The notes beneath the pieces were generated by a model. The model had not been told where the DNA came from, ran no database searches, and was given only the letters and a program-made list of their open reading frames with translations. 64,000 bases of DNA, taken from assembly GCA_963695075.1 (NCBI GenBank), contig CAVOFR010000007.1:806001-870000 (forward strand). Reading direction: 5' to 3'. This document shows, one piece after another, positions 35,669-45,047 of this stretch. The stretch is from CAWCAL01 sp963695075. GTDB lineage: Bacteria; Actinomycetota; Acidimicrobiia; Acidimicrobiales; CAWCAL01. Position numbers and translations under genes: made by a program. The number at the start of each line of letters is the position of its first letter. Position 1 is the stretch's first letter.

Positions 35669-37315
35669 TCATCGGAGGTCGCGGCGCTCGAAGAGGACGG
35701 CGGACAGCAGGACCAACACGGCAGACAGTCCCGCCAGGAGGGCGCCGTGGCCCCAGTGCATGCCGTTCACGAGCGGATCGCTGCTGAGGTAGTAGTGGAA
35801 CGGGGACCATTCGGCGAGGCCGGCCAGGCTGTCGCTCAGGGGCAGGAACGAACTGACGAAGTAGGCGGCCAGGCCGAGCCCGGCCGCGCCGTAGGCGGCC
35901 GCTCTGACCCGCCCGGTGGCGGCACCGATTGCCAGGGCCGCCAGCCCGAATACGAGTCCGACAAGGGTCAGCAGCAGCGACGCGGCAGCGATGTGGCCCA
36001 TGTCCATGCCGAGGCCACCGACCAGCGACCCGAGCGCGGTGCCGGCGAACGTGGCGAACCCGAAAGCGACCGCGTGGACCACCATGGCGATCGCCTTCTC
36101 GACGACGATCCTCGACCGGCGGATGGGGTTGGCAAGCAGGAGGCCCATCGTGTTGCGGTCCTCTTCGCCGGCCAGGGCCCGCGCTCCGATCGCAGCGGTG
36201 AGGGTGATGCACGCGACCGGGCCGACCAGACTGAACGTCTCGGCCTGGAAGAACCCCTCGGGCGTGCCCATGTCGACCGACCCCACCATCGCCATCAACG
36301 CCTCGGGAAGCTGTTCGGAGAAGTCCTTGAGCGATTCGTCCATCATCCCGTACATGGGTCCCACCATCAGCCCGATCAGGATCATGATCAGGCTGGTGAC
36401 GATCAGCATCCCCTGGTGTTCCGACGCGGTCTTCACCCAGATGTGCGAGACCCGGGCCGACCCGGCCAGACGCTCGACGACCTTCCGGGTGAGCGGGTGG
36501 TTCCGCAACCGGTCGAGCAGGGTGACCCCGGTGGTCGGACCGCGCAGATCCCGCCGGTTGACCCCGACGTACGCGACGAAGGCGAATACGGCCGTCGCGC
36601 CGACCAGGACGCCGAGGTGACCCCAGTCGAAGCCGTTGTCCACCGGCCGACTGCTGTCGTAGTAGTACCAGGGGAAGACCTTGGCCAGATTCTCCCATCC
36701 CTCGACCAGCGGCAGGATGCCGACGGCGAAGTAGGAGACGACCATCACGGTCGCCGCGGTTCCGGTCGCCGCGGTGCCCTTGCCGCTCCAGGCACCGATC
36801 ATCATGGCCAGGAACCCGTAGAAGACGGCGTTGGCGTACATGTGGACTATGAGCGCTTCGACCTGCATCGCGCTGACATCGACGTCGAGGAGCAGCGGGG
36901 TGAGCCGGCCGGCGGCCCACAGGATCGCGGCACCGAAGGCGGTGATCATCAGCATGGCGGCGGCCTTCGAGACCAGGACGTGGGTCCGGCTCTTCGGGTT
37001 GGCCAGGAGGATCCCGATCGTCCCCTTCCGCTCCTCGCCGGTGATCGAGCTCGAGCCCATTCCGATGGCGAGGGAGGCGAGCGTCATGGCGCCGACCATG
37101 CCGTAGACCGCGCCGTAGGCCAGCTGGCTGGCATCGAGATCGGCGGGGATGTTCATGAGCATCCGCAGCGACTCGGGCATGTCGGCGTACAGCGAGAGGT
37201 CGAGCTCGCGGTAGACCGCCATCCCGTACAGGAGGAAGAGCGCCATCGTGATCGCACCGATGGTCATGCCGATCCAGCGGTCCCGGATCGCCTTGGCGAA
37301 CACGCTGGAGAGCAT
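35669..37315 (-). CDS. ABC exporter permease, internally duplicated
   Basis: This 548-aa membrane protein with about 12 helices is made of two similar halves. Each half has a GEE-K/D-R-x-G/M-x-x-LLANP-x-x-R-x-x-x-VxxKA block (GEERKGTIGILLANPKSRTHVLVSKA and GEEDRNTMGLLLANPIRRSRIVVEKA) and each ends in a W-G-H...RRDLR segment. The protein is thus a fusion of two ABC-2 type permease units. It pairs with the ATPase gene, whose stop overlaps its start by one base (TGATG). Such two-gene exporters move drugs, peptides or lipids; the cargo is not visible. Confidence 0.87.
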   Translation of the reverse strand: MLSSVFAKAIRDRWIGMTIGAITMALFLLYGMAVYRELDLSLYADMPESLRMLMNIPADLDASQLAYGAVYGMVGAMTLASLAIGMGSSSITGEERKGTIGILLANPKSRTHVLVSKAAAMLMITAFGAAILWAAGRLTPLLLDVDVSAMQVEALIVHMYANAVFYGFLAMMIGAWSGKGTAATGTAATVMVVSYFAVGILPLVEGWENLAKVFPWYYYDSSRPVDNGFDWGHLGVLVGATAVFAFVAYVGVNRRDLRGPTTGVTLLDRLRNHPLTRKVVERLAGSARVSHIWVKTASEHQGMLIVTSLIMILIGLMVGPMYGMMDESLKDFSEQLPEALMAMVGSVDMGTPEGFFQAETFSLVGPVACITLTAAIGARALAGEEDRNTMGLLLANPIRRSRIVVEKAIAMVVHAVAFGFATFAGTALGSLVGGLGMDMGHIAAASLLLTLVGLVFGLAALAIGAATGRVRAAAYGAAGLGLAAYFVSSFLPLSDSLAGLAEWSPFHYYLSSDPLVNGMHWGHGALLAGLSAVLVLLSAVLFERRDLR

Positions 37316-38232
37316 CAGGGCGTCGCCCCTTCGGCTTCGGCTTCGTCGCGGTAGTACGCGAGGAAGATCTCCTCGAGGTCGGCCTCGGCCGTCACGATGT
37401 CGACGAGGCCGAGATCGGTGGCCACGGTGAGGAGATCCTCCATCCGGCCGTCGAACGACAGGACGACCTGGTGATCGTTCACTTCGACATCGCGAACGCC
37501 GGTGACCGACTCGAACGCGGCCCGCTCGACCGGGGCGTCGAAGTGCAGCTCGACCCGACGGATCGCCTTGGACCGCAGGTCGGAGACGCCTTCGACCGCC
37601 ACCAGCCGGCCGTGCCGGATGATGCCGACCCGGTCGGCGACCCGTTGCACCTCGGAGAGCGTGTGGCTCGACAGGAACACCGAGCGCCCCTCGGCCGAGA
37701 CCTCGCGTACCATCGTCTGGAACTCGCGTTGCACGAGTGGATCGAGACCGGTGCTGGGTTCGTCCATGATCAGGAGCTCGGGCCGGTTCATGAAGGCCTG
37801 GATGAGCCCGATCTTCTGCCGGTTTCCACTGGAGAGGTCGCCGACCTTCTTCGACAGGTCGGCGGTGAGCCGGTCGGCGAGCTGGTCGACGAACGTCCAG
37901 TCGACGCCGCCGCGCAGGTTGGCGAAGTAGGTGAGGGTGTCGTGGCCGGTCAGGTTGGGGTACATGGCGAGGTCGCCGGGCACGTAGCCGATGTGTCTGC
38001 GGATCTCGACCGCGTCGCGGTGCGTGTCGAGACCCAGGATCGACGCTCGGCCCGCCGTGGGACGGATCTCGTCGAGGATGGTGCGGATCATCGTGGTCTT
38101 ACCGGATCCGTTCGGCCCCAGGAAACCGTGGACCTCGCCCGCCCGGACCTCGAGATCTAGGTCCACCAGGGCCCGCACCTCGCCATAGTGCTTGCTGAGA
38201 CCCTCGGTGAGAATCGGGATCCGTTCGGCCAT
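37315..38232 (-). CDS. ABC transporter ATP-binding protein
   Basis: This 305-aa ATPase has Walker A GPNGSGKTTMI, Q-loop YVPGDLAMYP, signature LSSGNRQKIGLIQA (a degenerate SSGNRQK instead of SGGQ), Walker B LLIMDEPSTGLDP and switch His SSHTLSEV. A C-terminal extension of about 80 residues, as in drug-exporter ATPases (CcmA/DrrA type), includes VRDVEVNDHQVVLSFDG. A GGAGGATGAC ribosome site precedes the ATG. It is the first gene of a coupled operon with the duplicated permease. Confidence 0.92.
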   Translation of the reverse strand: MAERIPILTEGLSKHYGEVRALVDLDLEVRAGEVHGFLGPNGSGKTTMIRTILDEIRPTAGRASILGLDTHRDAVEIRRHIGYVPGDLAMYPNLTGHDTLTYFANLRGGVDWTFVDQLADRLTADLSKKVGDLSSGNRQKIGLIQAFMNRPELLIMDEPSTGLDPLVQREFQTMVREVSAEGRSVFLSSHTLSEVQRVADRVGIIRHGRLVAVEGVSDLRSKAIRRVELHFDAPVERAAFESVTGVRDVEVNDHQVVLSFDGRMEDLLTVATDLGLVDIVTAEADLEEIFLAYYRDEAEAEGATP

Positions 38233-38283
38233 GTCATCCTCCGAGCGCCGACCCTACCGGGGCAAATCACCCGTCGACCGGCC

Positions 38284-38334
38284 GGATATGGAGTCACTCA
38301 GCTACATCTGGTGTGGCCCGGTGACTCCATATCC
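38284..38334. repeat. Palindromic repeat, family 2 copy a (degenerate)
   Basis: GGATATGGAGTCAC and GTGACTCCATATCC arms pair perfectly; the centre has decayed to G-U pairs and a small internal loop. It lies between the GH3 gene's 3' end and the ABC operon's 5' end, both on the minus strand. Confidence 0.75.
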
Positions 38335-38342
38335 GGCTGGGG

Positions 38343-40358
38343 TCAGAGGGGGACCGGGGTGAGGTGCGCCGGGTCGGCGCTGGGGCCGACGAGGACCTCG
38401 GTCACACCGTCCGCGAGCTCGACCCGCACCTCGGCGGTCGCCGACCGGCCGGGTTCGATGTGGGCCTTCGTGAACCCGACGAGGGTCGGCAGGTGCTTCG
38501 TCGAGGAACCGAGCCGCAGCGCGGCGTAGACCTGGACCACCTCGGTGCCCGGTCGCTCGCCGAGGTTGGTCATCTCGACGGCGACGATGGCACCGCCGTC
38601 GGTCCGCCGAGCCGTCGGGTCGCCCCACCTGACGTCGCCGTAGCTCAGGCCGTGGCCGAACCAGAACGCGGGGGAGCGACGACTGGCGATGAAGTGCCGG
38701 TACCCGTGGTGGGGGCCGTAGTCGGCCCGGCGGGCGAAGCGCTTGAAGGGTGGAAGATCGACAGCCGCCTTCGGGAAGGTGCACGGGAGCCGCCCGCCCG
38801 GGTCGCACCGGCCGGTGAGGACGTCGGCGATGGCGTGACCGCCTTCCATGCCCGGGTACCAGGCCATGACCACGGCGTCGACCCGGTCGCGCCACGCCTC
38901 GGTGATGATGGCCGATCCGCCCATCATGATCACGATCGTCGTCGCGGCCCGACCGGCGACAGCGGCGATGAGCTCCTCGTCCTGCGATCGGAGCGTGAGC
39001 TCTTCGCGATCACCGCCGCGGCCCGGACCGATGAACTCGCCCTCGTCCGACGCGGTGTAGCCGACGACGACGACGGCCACGTCGTTGCCCGCGGCCGAGT
39101 CGGCGGCGGCCACGTCGTCGCGGCCGTCGTCATACGTGAGGGACCACCCGGCCCGGTCCGCCTCCTCCCGCAGGCCGGCGAGGAGCGTGATCACCTCGGG
39201 GGCTCGCACGTCGCTCGATCCGTGGTCGCCGGTGTTGGACATGTCGGCCAGCCGGCCGATGACGGCCACGGTCGTGACGTCCTCGTCGATCGGGAGCGCG
39301 TCGTCGCGGTTGGTCAGGAGCACCGTTCCTGCCACGGATGCCTCCCGAGCCAGGGCCCGGTGTCCCGGCCCCGCGACCGCCTCCTGCCGGTACCGATCGG
39401 GTTCGCCGATCGTCGAGAACCGGAGCTGCTGGCGGACGAGCCTCGTCACCGCGTCGTCCACGCGTGCAGCGGACAGTTTGCGGCGGGCTCGTCCGGTACG
39501 GAACCACCGGAAGCGGAGCTCGGCGGGCATCTCCAGGTCCATGCCCGCCTCGAGGCTGCGCGTCGGGCTGCCGCGCACGCCGAAGACGAAGTCGGACATG
39601 ACGAAGCCGTCGAAGCCCCAGCGCTCCTTGAGGATCTCGGTCAAGAGGCGGCGGTTCGATCCGCACCACCGACCGTTCAGCCGGTTGTACGCGCTCATCA
39701 CCGAGGCGGCTCCGGCGTCGATGCACCGCTCGAAATGTGGGAGGTAGAGGTCGTCGAGATCCTCGGGTCGGAGTCGGACGTCGACCCAGAAGCGGCTGTT
39801 CTCCATGGAGTTCGCCGCGAAGTGCTTGACACATGCCATCACGTGCCGTTGCGCCCCGCGGGTGAGTGCAGCACCCATCTCGCCCAGGAGGAACGTGTCC
39901 TCACCGAAGGTCTCCTGGGCCCGGCCCCAGGCCGGGTGGCGCAGCAGGTTGATGCAGACTCCGGCGAACAGGTTGGCTCCCTGGGTGCGGGCCTCGACGC
40001 CGATGGCATCACCGATCCGGGCCTCCAGGTCGGGGTCGAAACTCGCGCCCCGCGCCATCGGCACGGGAAATGCGGTCGATTCGTGCATCACGACGCCGCG
40101 AGGTCCGTCGGAGAAGCGGATCCCCGGCAGGCCCACCCGGTCGATCCGACCCGCCACGATCGGTTCGAGGTTGTATGCCTCCCGGAGGTCGCGCAGGCCC
40201 TTCAGGAGCGTCGTGTCACCGGACAGGCAGGCGATCTTCTCCTCCCAGCTGAGGGCGCCGACCATCCCGGCGGTGGCGGCGGGGAGATCGACCGAGCCGT
40301 CGGCGAGATCGGCGGCCAGTCGGTCGAACAGCGGCGGTCGGGCTTCGTACACGGTCAT
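38343..40358 (-). CDS. GH3 family beta-glycosidase
   Basis: This 671-aa glycoside hydrolase family 3 enzyme has an N-terminal barrel with GVNLFAGVCINLLRHPAWGRAQETFGEDTFL and KHFAANSMENSR, the nucleophile Asp in GFDGFVMSDFVFGVRG (SDF rather than the usual SDW), and a C-terminal alpha/beta domain with NTGDHGSSDVR and the acid/base region. It ends in a fibronectin III-like domain. It resembles beta-glucosidases and has no signal peptide, so it acts on imported oligosaccharides or glycosides. TAGGGT lies 6 nt before the ATG with no ribosome site. Palindromes lie at both ends of the gene. Confidence 0.88.
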   Translation of the reverse strand: MTVYEARPPLFDRLAADLADGSVDLPAATAGMVGALSWEEKIACLSGDTTLLKGLRDLREAYNLEPIVAGRIDRVGLPGIRFSDGPRGVVMHESTAFPVPMARGASFDPDLEARIGDAIGVEARTQGANLFAGVCINLLRHPAWGRAQETFGEDTFLLGEMGAALTRGAQRHVMACVKHFAANSMENSRFWVDVRLRPEDLDDLYLPHFERCIDAGAASVMSAYNRLNGRWCGSNRRLLTEILKERWGFDGFVMSDFVFGVRGSPTRSLEAGMDLEMPAELRFRWFRTGRARRKLSAARVDDAVTRLVRQQLRFSTIGEPDRYRQEAVAGPGHRALAREASVAGTVLLTNRDDALPIDEDVTTVAVIGRLADMSNTGDHGSSDVRAPEVITLLAGLREEADRAGWSLTYDDGRDDVAAADSAAGNDVAVVVVGYTASDEGEFIGPGRGGDREELTLRSQDEELIAAVAGRAATTIVIMMGGSAIITEAWRDRVDAVVMAWYPGMEGGHAIADVLTGRCDPGGRLPCTFPKAAVDLPPFKRFARRADYGPHHGYRHFIASRRSPAFWFGHGLSYGDVRWGDPTARRTDGGAIVAVEMTNLGERPGTEVVQVYAALRLGSSTKHLPTLVGFTKAHIEPGRSATAEVRVELADGVTEVLVGPSADPAHLTPVPL

Positions 40359-40364
40359 CCCGCG

Positions 40365-40370
40365 ACCCTA
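40365..40370 (-). promoter_or_regulatory. -10 element for leaderless ATG start
   Basis: Minus-strand TAGGGT, 6-nt spacer (CGCGGG), ATG at 40358 of the GH3 enzyme. The family 2 palindrome begins 17 nt further upstream, i.e. in the -35 region. Confidence 0.5.
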
Positions 40371-40386
40371 CTCACGCCCGTCCCGC

Positions 40387-40443
40387 GCTGGATATGGAGT
40401 CACTCAGCTACATCAGATGTAGCTGAGTGACTCCATATCCAGC
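40387..40443. repeat. Palindromic repeat, family 2 copy b (perfect)
   Basis: Two perfectly complementary 28-nt arms around a single central A; the inner part reads CAGCTACATC-A-GATGTAGCTG. It lies between the divergent GH3 and nitrate reductase operons, so it is not a terminator for either. Confidence 0.85.
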
Positions 40444-40493
40444 TGGGAGGTGAGAAGTCTCGGGAATACCCTTTCCTCGCATTGGCGAGTGTG

Positions 40494-40516
40494 CTAGTCA
40501 TGGACTACACAACTAG
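40494..40516 (+). promoter_or_regulatory. Inverted repeat upstream of nitrate reductase operon
   Basis: CTAGT (40494-40498) and ACTAG (40512-40516) are perfect inverted half-sites 13 nt apart, about 36-58 nt before the cytochrome ATG. A candidate operator for the operon, possibly for its Rrf2 regulator. Short half-sites, so this may be chance. Confidence 0.3.
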
Positions 40517-40551
40517 GGAACCCTGATTCATCCGCATCTCCTGGAGCGGCA

Positions 40552-41415
40552 ATGCAGCACCTCGGAAGTCGTTTGGAACCGAAACTGAGAACGGCTCTCG
40601 CCATCGTCGGGCTCGTGGCATTCAGTTGTCTGGTGGCGATATTCGTCGGCTCGGGCCCATCGCGGGCCGGTGCCCAGGACATCTCGGGCGAGGACCTCTT
40701 CGTCGCCAACTGCTCGGGGTGCCACCAGGTGGGAGGAGTCGGGGTGGAGGGCACTTTCCCGCCGCTGGCCGGCAACCCGGCCGCCGCCGACGCCGCCTAC
40801 GTGACCGCGACCATCCAGGACGGCAAGAGCGGCGCCATCGAGGTGCTCGGTGTGACCTACGACGGCGTGATGCCGCCGGTCACCACCCTCGCCGACGACG
40901 AGCTGGCCGCGGTGGCGGAGTACGTCGTCGGTATCGCCGGAGGTGCGGCGCCGAGCCCGACCGAGCCCACCGAGCCCACCCCATCCGGCAGCCCGGCGGT
41001 CGCCATGGGTGAGGACCTCTTCCTCGGATCCACCCGCCTCAGTGGCGGTGGACCGGCCTGCGCCGCGTGCCACACCGCCGGTGAGGTCGGAAACCTCGGG
41101 GGCGGCAGCCTCGGACCGGACCTTACCGCCGTCCTCGACCGGCTCGGCGGCGAAACCGGGGTGACCGGCTGGCTCGCCGCGCCGGCATCGCCGACGATGA
41201 GTCCGATCTTCACCGACAAGCCCCTGACCCCCGAAGAGATCGGTCACCTGGTCGCCTTCCTCGCCGACGCACCCGCCCAGAACCAACCAAACGAAGACGC
41301 CGACTGGTTGCTGATAGCCGCAGTCGTCGGGATCGTCATCCTGTTCGGAGGCATGGCCGTGATCTGGCGTGGGATGCGCCAGACCTACCGAGAAACGCTG
41401 AGGAGCGACCGATGA
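40552..41415 (+). CDS. Membrane-anchored diheme cytochrome c of nar operon
   Basis: This 287-aa protein has an N-terminal signal/anchor (residues 13-40), two cytochrome c domains with CSGCH and CAACH heme motifs, a Pro/Thr linker between them (PSPTEPTEPTPSGSP), and a C-terminal helix (LLIAAVVGIVILFGGMAVIW) followed by a basic tail. It is thus exposed outside and anchored at the C-terminus. The ribosome site is ctggagcggc. Its TGA overlaps the narG ATG by 4 nt, so it belongs to the nitrate reductase operon. A similar cytochrome heads the Thermus nar operon (NarC), where it takes part in electron transfer. Confidence 0.87.
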   Translation: MQHLGSRLEPKLRTALAIVGLVAFSCLVAIFVGSGPSRAGAQDISGEDLFVANCSGCHQVGGVGVEGTFPPLAGNPAAADAAYVTATIQDGKSGAIEVLGVTYDGVMPPVTTLADDELAAVAEYVVGIAGGAAPSPTEPTEPTPSGSPAVAMGEDLFLGSTRLSGGGPACAACHTAGEVGNLGGGSLGPDLTAVLDRLGGETGVTGWLAAPASPTMSPIFTDKPLTPEEIGHLVAFLADAPAQNQPNEDADWLLIAAVVGIVILFGGMAVIWRGMRQTYRETLRSDR

Positions 41416-44400
41416 GCAACTGGATCAAGGAAAAGGTCGACCCCGCCGCCAGGCAGTGGGAGGAGTTCTACCGAAACCGTTTCTCACACGACAAACGAGT
41501 GCGCACGACCCACGGCGTCAACTGCACGGGCAGCTGCTCGTGGGAGGTGTTCGTCAAGAACGGGATCGTCACCTGGGAGCTCCAGGCCACCGACTACCCC
41601 CAGCTCGAGGAAGGCCTGCCGCCGTACGAGCCACGGGGCTGCCAGCGGGGCATCTCCTACTCCTGGTATCTGTACTCCCCGATCCGGGTCAAGTACCCCT
41701 ACGCCCGAGGCGTGCTGGTCGACATCTACCGCAAGGCCAAGCTCGCCAACGACGACGACCCGATCCGGGCCTGGGCGAGCATCCAGAACGATCCCGAGCT
41801 GCGCAAGCGCTACCAGAACGCCCGGGGCAAGGGTGGCTACCGGCGGGTCAGCTGGGAAGAGGCGCTCGAGATCGCCGCCGCGTCGATTCTCCACACCATC
41901 GACACGCACGGCCCCGACCGGGTCTCCGGGTTCTCGCCGATTCCCGCCATGTCCCAGGTGAGCTACGCGGCCGGAAGCCGGTTCATGTCGCTCATCGGCG
42001 GCACCATCATGAGCTTCTACGACTGGTACTCCGATCTCCCGCCGGCCTCGCCCGAGGTCTTCGGGGAGCAGACCGACGTGCACGAGTCGGCCGACTGGTA
42101 CAACGCGCGCATGGTCGCGATCATGGGCTCCAACATCAACATGACGCGTACGCCCGACACGCACTTCATCTCCGAGGTGCGGCACGCCGGGGCCAAGCTG
42201 GCGGTGTTCGCGCCCGACTTCAACCAAGCGGCGAAGTACGCCGACTGGTGGGTCCCGGTCAACGCCGGCCAGGACACCGCCTTCTGGTTGGCGGTGAGCC
42301 ACGTGCTGCTCAGCGAGCAGTACCGCGACCGCCAGGTCGACTACTTCCAGGAGTACACGAAGCAGTACACCGACCTGCCGTTCCTGATCGAGCTCGAGAA
42401 CGGGAGACCGGGACGGTACCTGAGGGCCGACCGCCTGGCCCGTTACCAGGACACCGAGAACGGCGAGTGGAAGCTCCTGATGTGGGATGCCGAGGCCAAC
42501 GAGGCGCGCATGCCGAACGGGGCGATCGGCGATCGCTGGGCGACCAAGGACAAGGGTCACTGGAACCTGAAGCTGTACGACCGCGTTCTCGGTCAGGACA
42601 TCAAGCCCGCGCTCACGTTCATCGATCAGAACGACGGCGTGGTCGACGTCGAACTCGACTTCTTCGGCTCCGATGGTGTGATCACCCGCAAGGTGCCGGT
42701 CCGGACCGTCCTGACCAGCGACGGCCCGGTGACGGTCACCACGACACTCGACCTCCTCATGGCCCGCTCGGGTGTCAACCGCGGCCTCGACGGTCCCGCC
42801 ACCTCCGACTACGACGACGACGCGGCGCCCTACACGCCGGCCTGGCAGGAGCAGTACACCGGGATCCACCGCGACACCGTGGTCAAGTTCGCTCGGGAGT
42901 GGGGCCGCAACGGCGAGCTCACCAACGGCAAGAACCTGGTCATCATCGGTGCCGGCGCCAACCACTGGTACCACAACAACCTCCAGTACCGGGCCCCGAT
43001 CCTGGCCCTGCAGCTGACCGGTTCGGTCGGCGTCAACGGCGGCGGGCTCGCCCACTACGTCGGCCAGGAGAAGCTGGCCAACCACGCGTCCTGGGGAACG
43101 ATCGCGATGGGGCAGGACTGGGGGATGCCGCCTCGCCTGCAGAACACGCCGTCGTACCACTACGTCCACACCGACCAGTGGCGCTACGAGCGCGGCTACC
43201 GCGAGTACGACTCGCTGCCCACCGGCGAGCACCCCGAACGCTTCGACCACACCATCGACCATCAGGCCCGTGCGGTCCGTCAGGGCTGGCTCCCGTTCTT
43301 CCCCCAGTTCAAGGAGAACCCGATCGAGGTCGTCCGCAACGCCCGGGACGACGGCGCCGAGACCGACGCAGCGGTCGTCGATCGCATCGTCGATCGTCTC
43401 AGCTCGGGCGATCTCGAGTTCTCCATCGACGATCCCGACGCTCCGGAGAACTGGCCCCGCACCTGGTTCATCTGGCGCGGCAACGGCATCGGCACCTCGG
43501 CCAAGGGCCACGAGTACTTCCTGCGCCACTACCTGGGTACCCACTCCGCGGCAATCCACGAGGAACCCGAGGATCACGGCGTGGCCGAGGTCACGGTCCG
43601 CCCCGAGGCTCCGATCGGGAAGATGGATCTGGTGGTGGATCTCAACTTCCGCATGGACACCTCGGCGCTCTACTCCGACATCGTCCTGCCCGCGGCCACC
43701 TGGTACGAGAAGAACGACCTCAACTCGACCGACCTGCACACCTTCGTCAACCCCATGCAGGCGGCGGTCCCGCCCTCCTGGGAATCGAAGGACGACTGGG
43801 ACATCTTCAAGTCGCTGGCCAAGAAGGTCACCGAACTGGCCGAGGGCAACATCGGTGTCGTCGAAGACGTCGTCATGCAGCCTCTCGGCCACGACTCCCC
43901 GGACGAGCTCGCCCAGCCGACCATGGCCGACTGGCGCGCCGGCGAATGCGATCCCGTGCCCGGCAAGACCATGCCCAAGTTCAAGGTCGTCGAACGGGAC
44001 TATTCCAAGCTCTACGACAAGATGACGTCCCTTGGTACGGGCATGCGCGACAACGGCGTCTCGGCGCACGGGTTGACCATTCCCGTCGAGGACTTCTACG
44101 ACGAACTGGCCCGTACCCAGGCCGACGAGCGTTCGCGCGGCGGCGACGGACCATTGCGCCCCACCCTCGAGCGAGGCATCGACGTCTGCGAGGCGATTCT
44201 CCATCTGGACCCGGTCACCAACGGTGAGCTGGCCCATCGTGCCTTCGAGGCCGAAGAGGCCAAGACCGGACTCGAGCTCACCCACCTCGCCGCGGGTTCG
44301 CGCGACCTCCGGACGAACTTCGCTTCCATCGTCGCTCAGCCCCGAAGGGTGGTGACCACCCCCACGTGGAGCGCCTCCATCGGCAAGGGCCGGGCCTACA

Positions 44401-45047
44401 GCCCGTTCACCCTCAACGTCGACCAGCTGGTCCCGTGGCGGACCCTCACCGGCCGCCAGCACGTCTACCTCGACCACCAGAACTACATCCAGTGGGGCGA
44501 GGGGCTGCCCGTCTACAAGCCCAAACCCGATCACGCCATGCTGTCCGAGACCGAACAGACCATGGCGGCGGGCCAGAAGGGCCGGCTGTTCAACTTCATC
44601 ACGCCGCACGGCAAGTGGTCGATCCACTCGACCTACTCCGACAACGAACGGATGATGACCCTGTCGAGGGGTGGCTACCCCATCTGGCTCAACTTCAAGG
44701 ATGCGGCCGAGCTCGGCATCTCCGACAACGACTGGGTCGAGCTGTTCAACGACAACGGCGTCTACCTGCAGCGTTGCATCACGTCGGCCCGGATCCCGAG
44801 TGGCACCGTGTTCGTCTATCACGCCACCGAGCGCACCGTCAGCGTCCCGCTCTCGAAGCGCAGCAAGAAGCGGGCCGGCATGAACAACTCGCTGACCCGG
44901 ACCCGGCTGAAGCCGGTGCTCATGAGCGGTGGCTACGCCCAGTTCACCTTCGGCTTCAACTACTGGGGCCCGACCGGCGTGAACCGTGACACTTTCGTCT
45001 ACGTCCAGCGAGTGGACCAGCCCGAGTGGAAGGAGGGCCGTCGATGA
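41412..45047 (+). CDS. narG: Respiratory nitrate reductase alpha subunit
   Basis: The 1211-aa protein is close to the usual 1240. The N-terminus shows the NarG Fe-S motif HGVNCTGSC (H-x3-C-x3-C) with the later Cys in EPRGCQRGISYSWYLYSP. The Mo-ligand Asp region reads YDWYSDLPPASPEVFGEQTDV, the NarG signature. It binds Mo-bisMGD and reduces nitrate to nitrite on the cytoplasmic side, since no Tat signal is present. The C-terminal molybdopterin-binding domain is intact. Overlaps of 4 nt with the upstream cytochrome and with narH show tight coupling. A nitrite-oxidising role is possible in principle but less likely given narJ, narI and narK. Confidence 0.95.
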   Translation: MSNWIKEKVDPAARQWEEFYRNRFSHDKRVRTTHGVNCTGSCSWEVFVKNGIVTWELQATDYPQLEEGLPPYEPRGCQRGISYSWYLYSPIRVKYPYARGVLVDIYRKAKLANDDDPIRAWASIQNDPELRKRYQNARGKGGYRRVSWEEALEIAAASILHTIDTHGPDRVSGFSPIPAMSQVSYAAGSRFMSLIGGTIMSFYDWYSDLPPASPEVFGEQTDVHESADWYNARMVAIMGSNINMTRTPDTHFISEVRHAGAKLAVFAPDFNQAAKYADWWVPVNAGQDTAFWLAVSHVLLSEQYRDRQVDYFQEYTKQYTDLPFLIELENGRPGRYLRADRLARYQDTENGEWKLLMWDAEANEARMPNGAIGDRWATKDKGHWNLKLYDRVLGQDIKPALTFIDQNDGVVDVELDFFGSDGVITRKVPVRTVLTSDGPVTVTTTLDLLMARSGVNRGLDGPATSDYDDDAAPYTPAWQEQYTGIHRDTVVKFAREWGRNGELTNGKNLVIIGAGANHWYHNNLQYRAPILALQLTGSVGVNGGGLAHYVGQEKLANHASWGTIAMGQDWGMPPRLQNTPSYHYVHTDQWRYERGYREYDSLPTGEHPERFDHTIDHQARAVRQGWLPFFPQFKENPIEVVRNARDDGAETDAAVVDRIVDRLSSGDLEFSIDDPDAPENWPRTWFIWRGNGIGTSAKGHEYFLRHYLGTHSAAIHEEPEDHGVAEVTVRPEAPIGKMDLVVDLNFRMDTSALYSDIVLPAATWYEKNDLNSTDLHTFVNPMQAAVPPSWESKDDWDIFKSLAKKVTELAEGNIGVVEDVVMQPLGHDSPDELAQPTMADWRAGECDPVPGKTMPKFKVVERDYSKLYDKMTSLGTGMRDNGVSAHGLTIPVEDFYDELARTQADERSRGGDGPLRPTLERGIDVCEAILHLDPVTNGELAHRAFEAEEAKTGLELTHLAAGSRDLRTNFASIVAQPRRVVTTPTWSASIGKGRAYSPFTLNVDQLVPWRTLTGRQHVYLDHQNYIQWGEGLPVYKPKPDHAMLSETEQTMAAGQKGRLFNFITPHGKWSIHSTYSDNERMMTLSRGGYPIWLNFKDAAELGISDNDWVELFNDNGVYLQRCITSARIPSGTVFVYHATERTVSVPLSKRSKKRAGMNNSLTRTRLKPVLMSGGYAQFTFGFNYWGPTGVNRDTFVYVQRVDQPEWKEGRR

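Noticed and set aside
40387..40443. Family 2 copy b as an ordinary terminator
   Set aside because: It lies between two divergent gene starts, so there is no transcript end to stop there.
41484..44822. Very long open frame on the minus strand opposite narG (about 1100 codons)
   Set aside because: A shadow of a high-GC gene; the plus-strand frame has all NarG motifs. Similar long antisense frames opposite the thiolase/ligase, the molybdopterin enzyme and the MMPL gene were also dismissed.
41412..45047. NarG as a nitrite oxidoreductase of a nitrifier
   Set aside because: The operon contains narJ, narI with heme ligands and two NarK transporters, the usual nitrate-reduction set.
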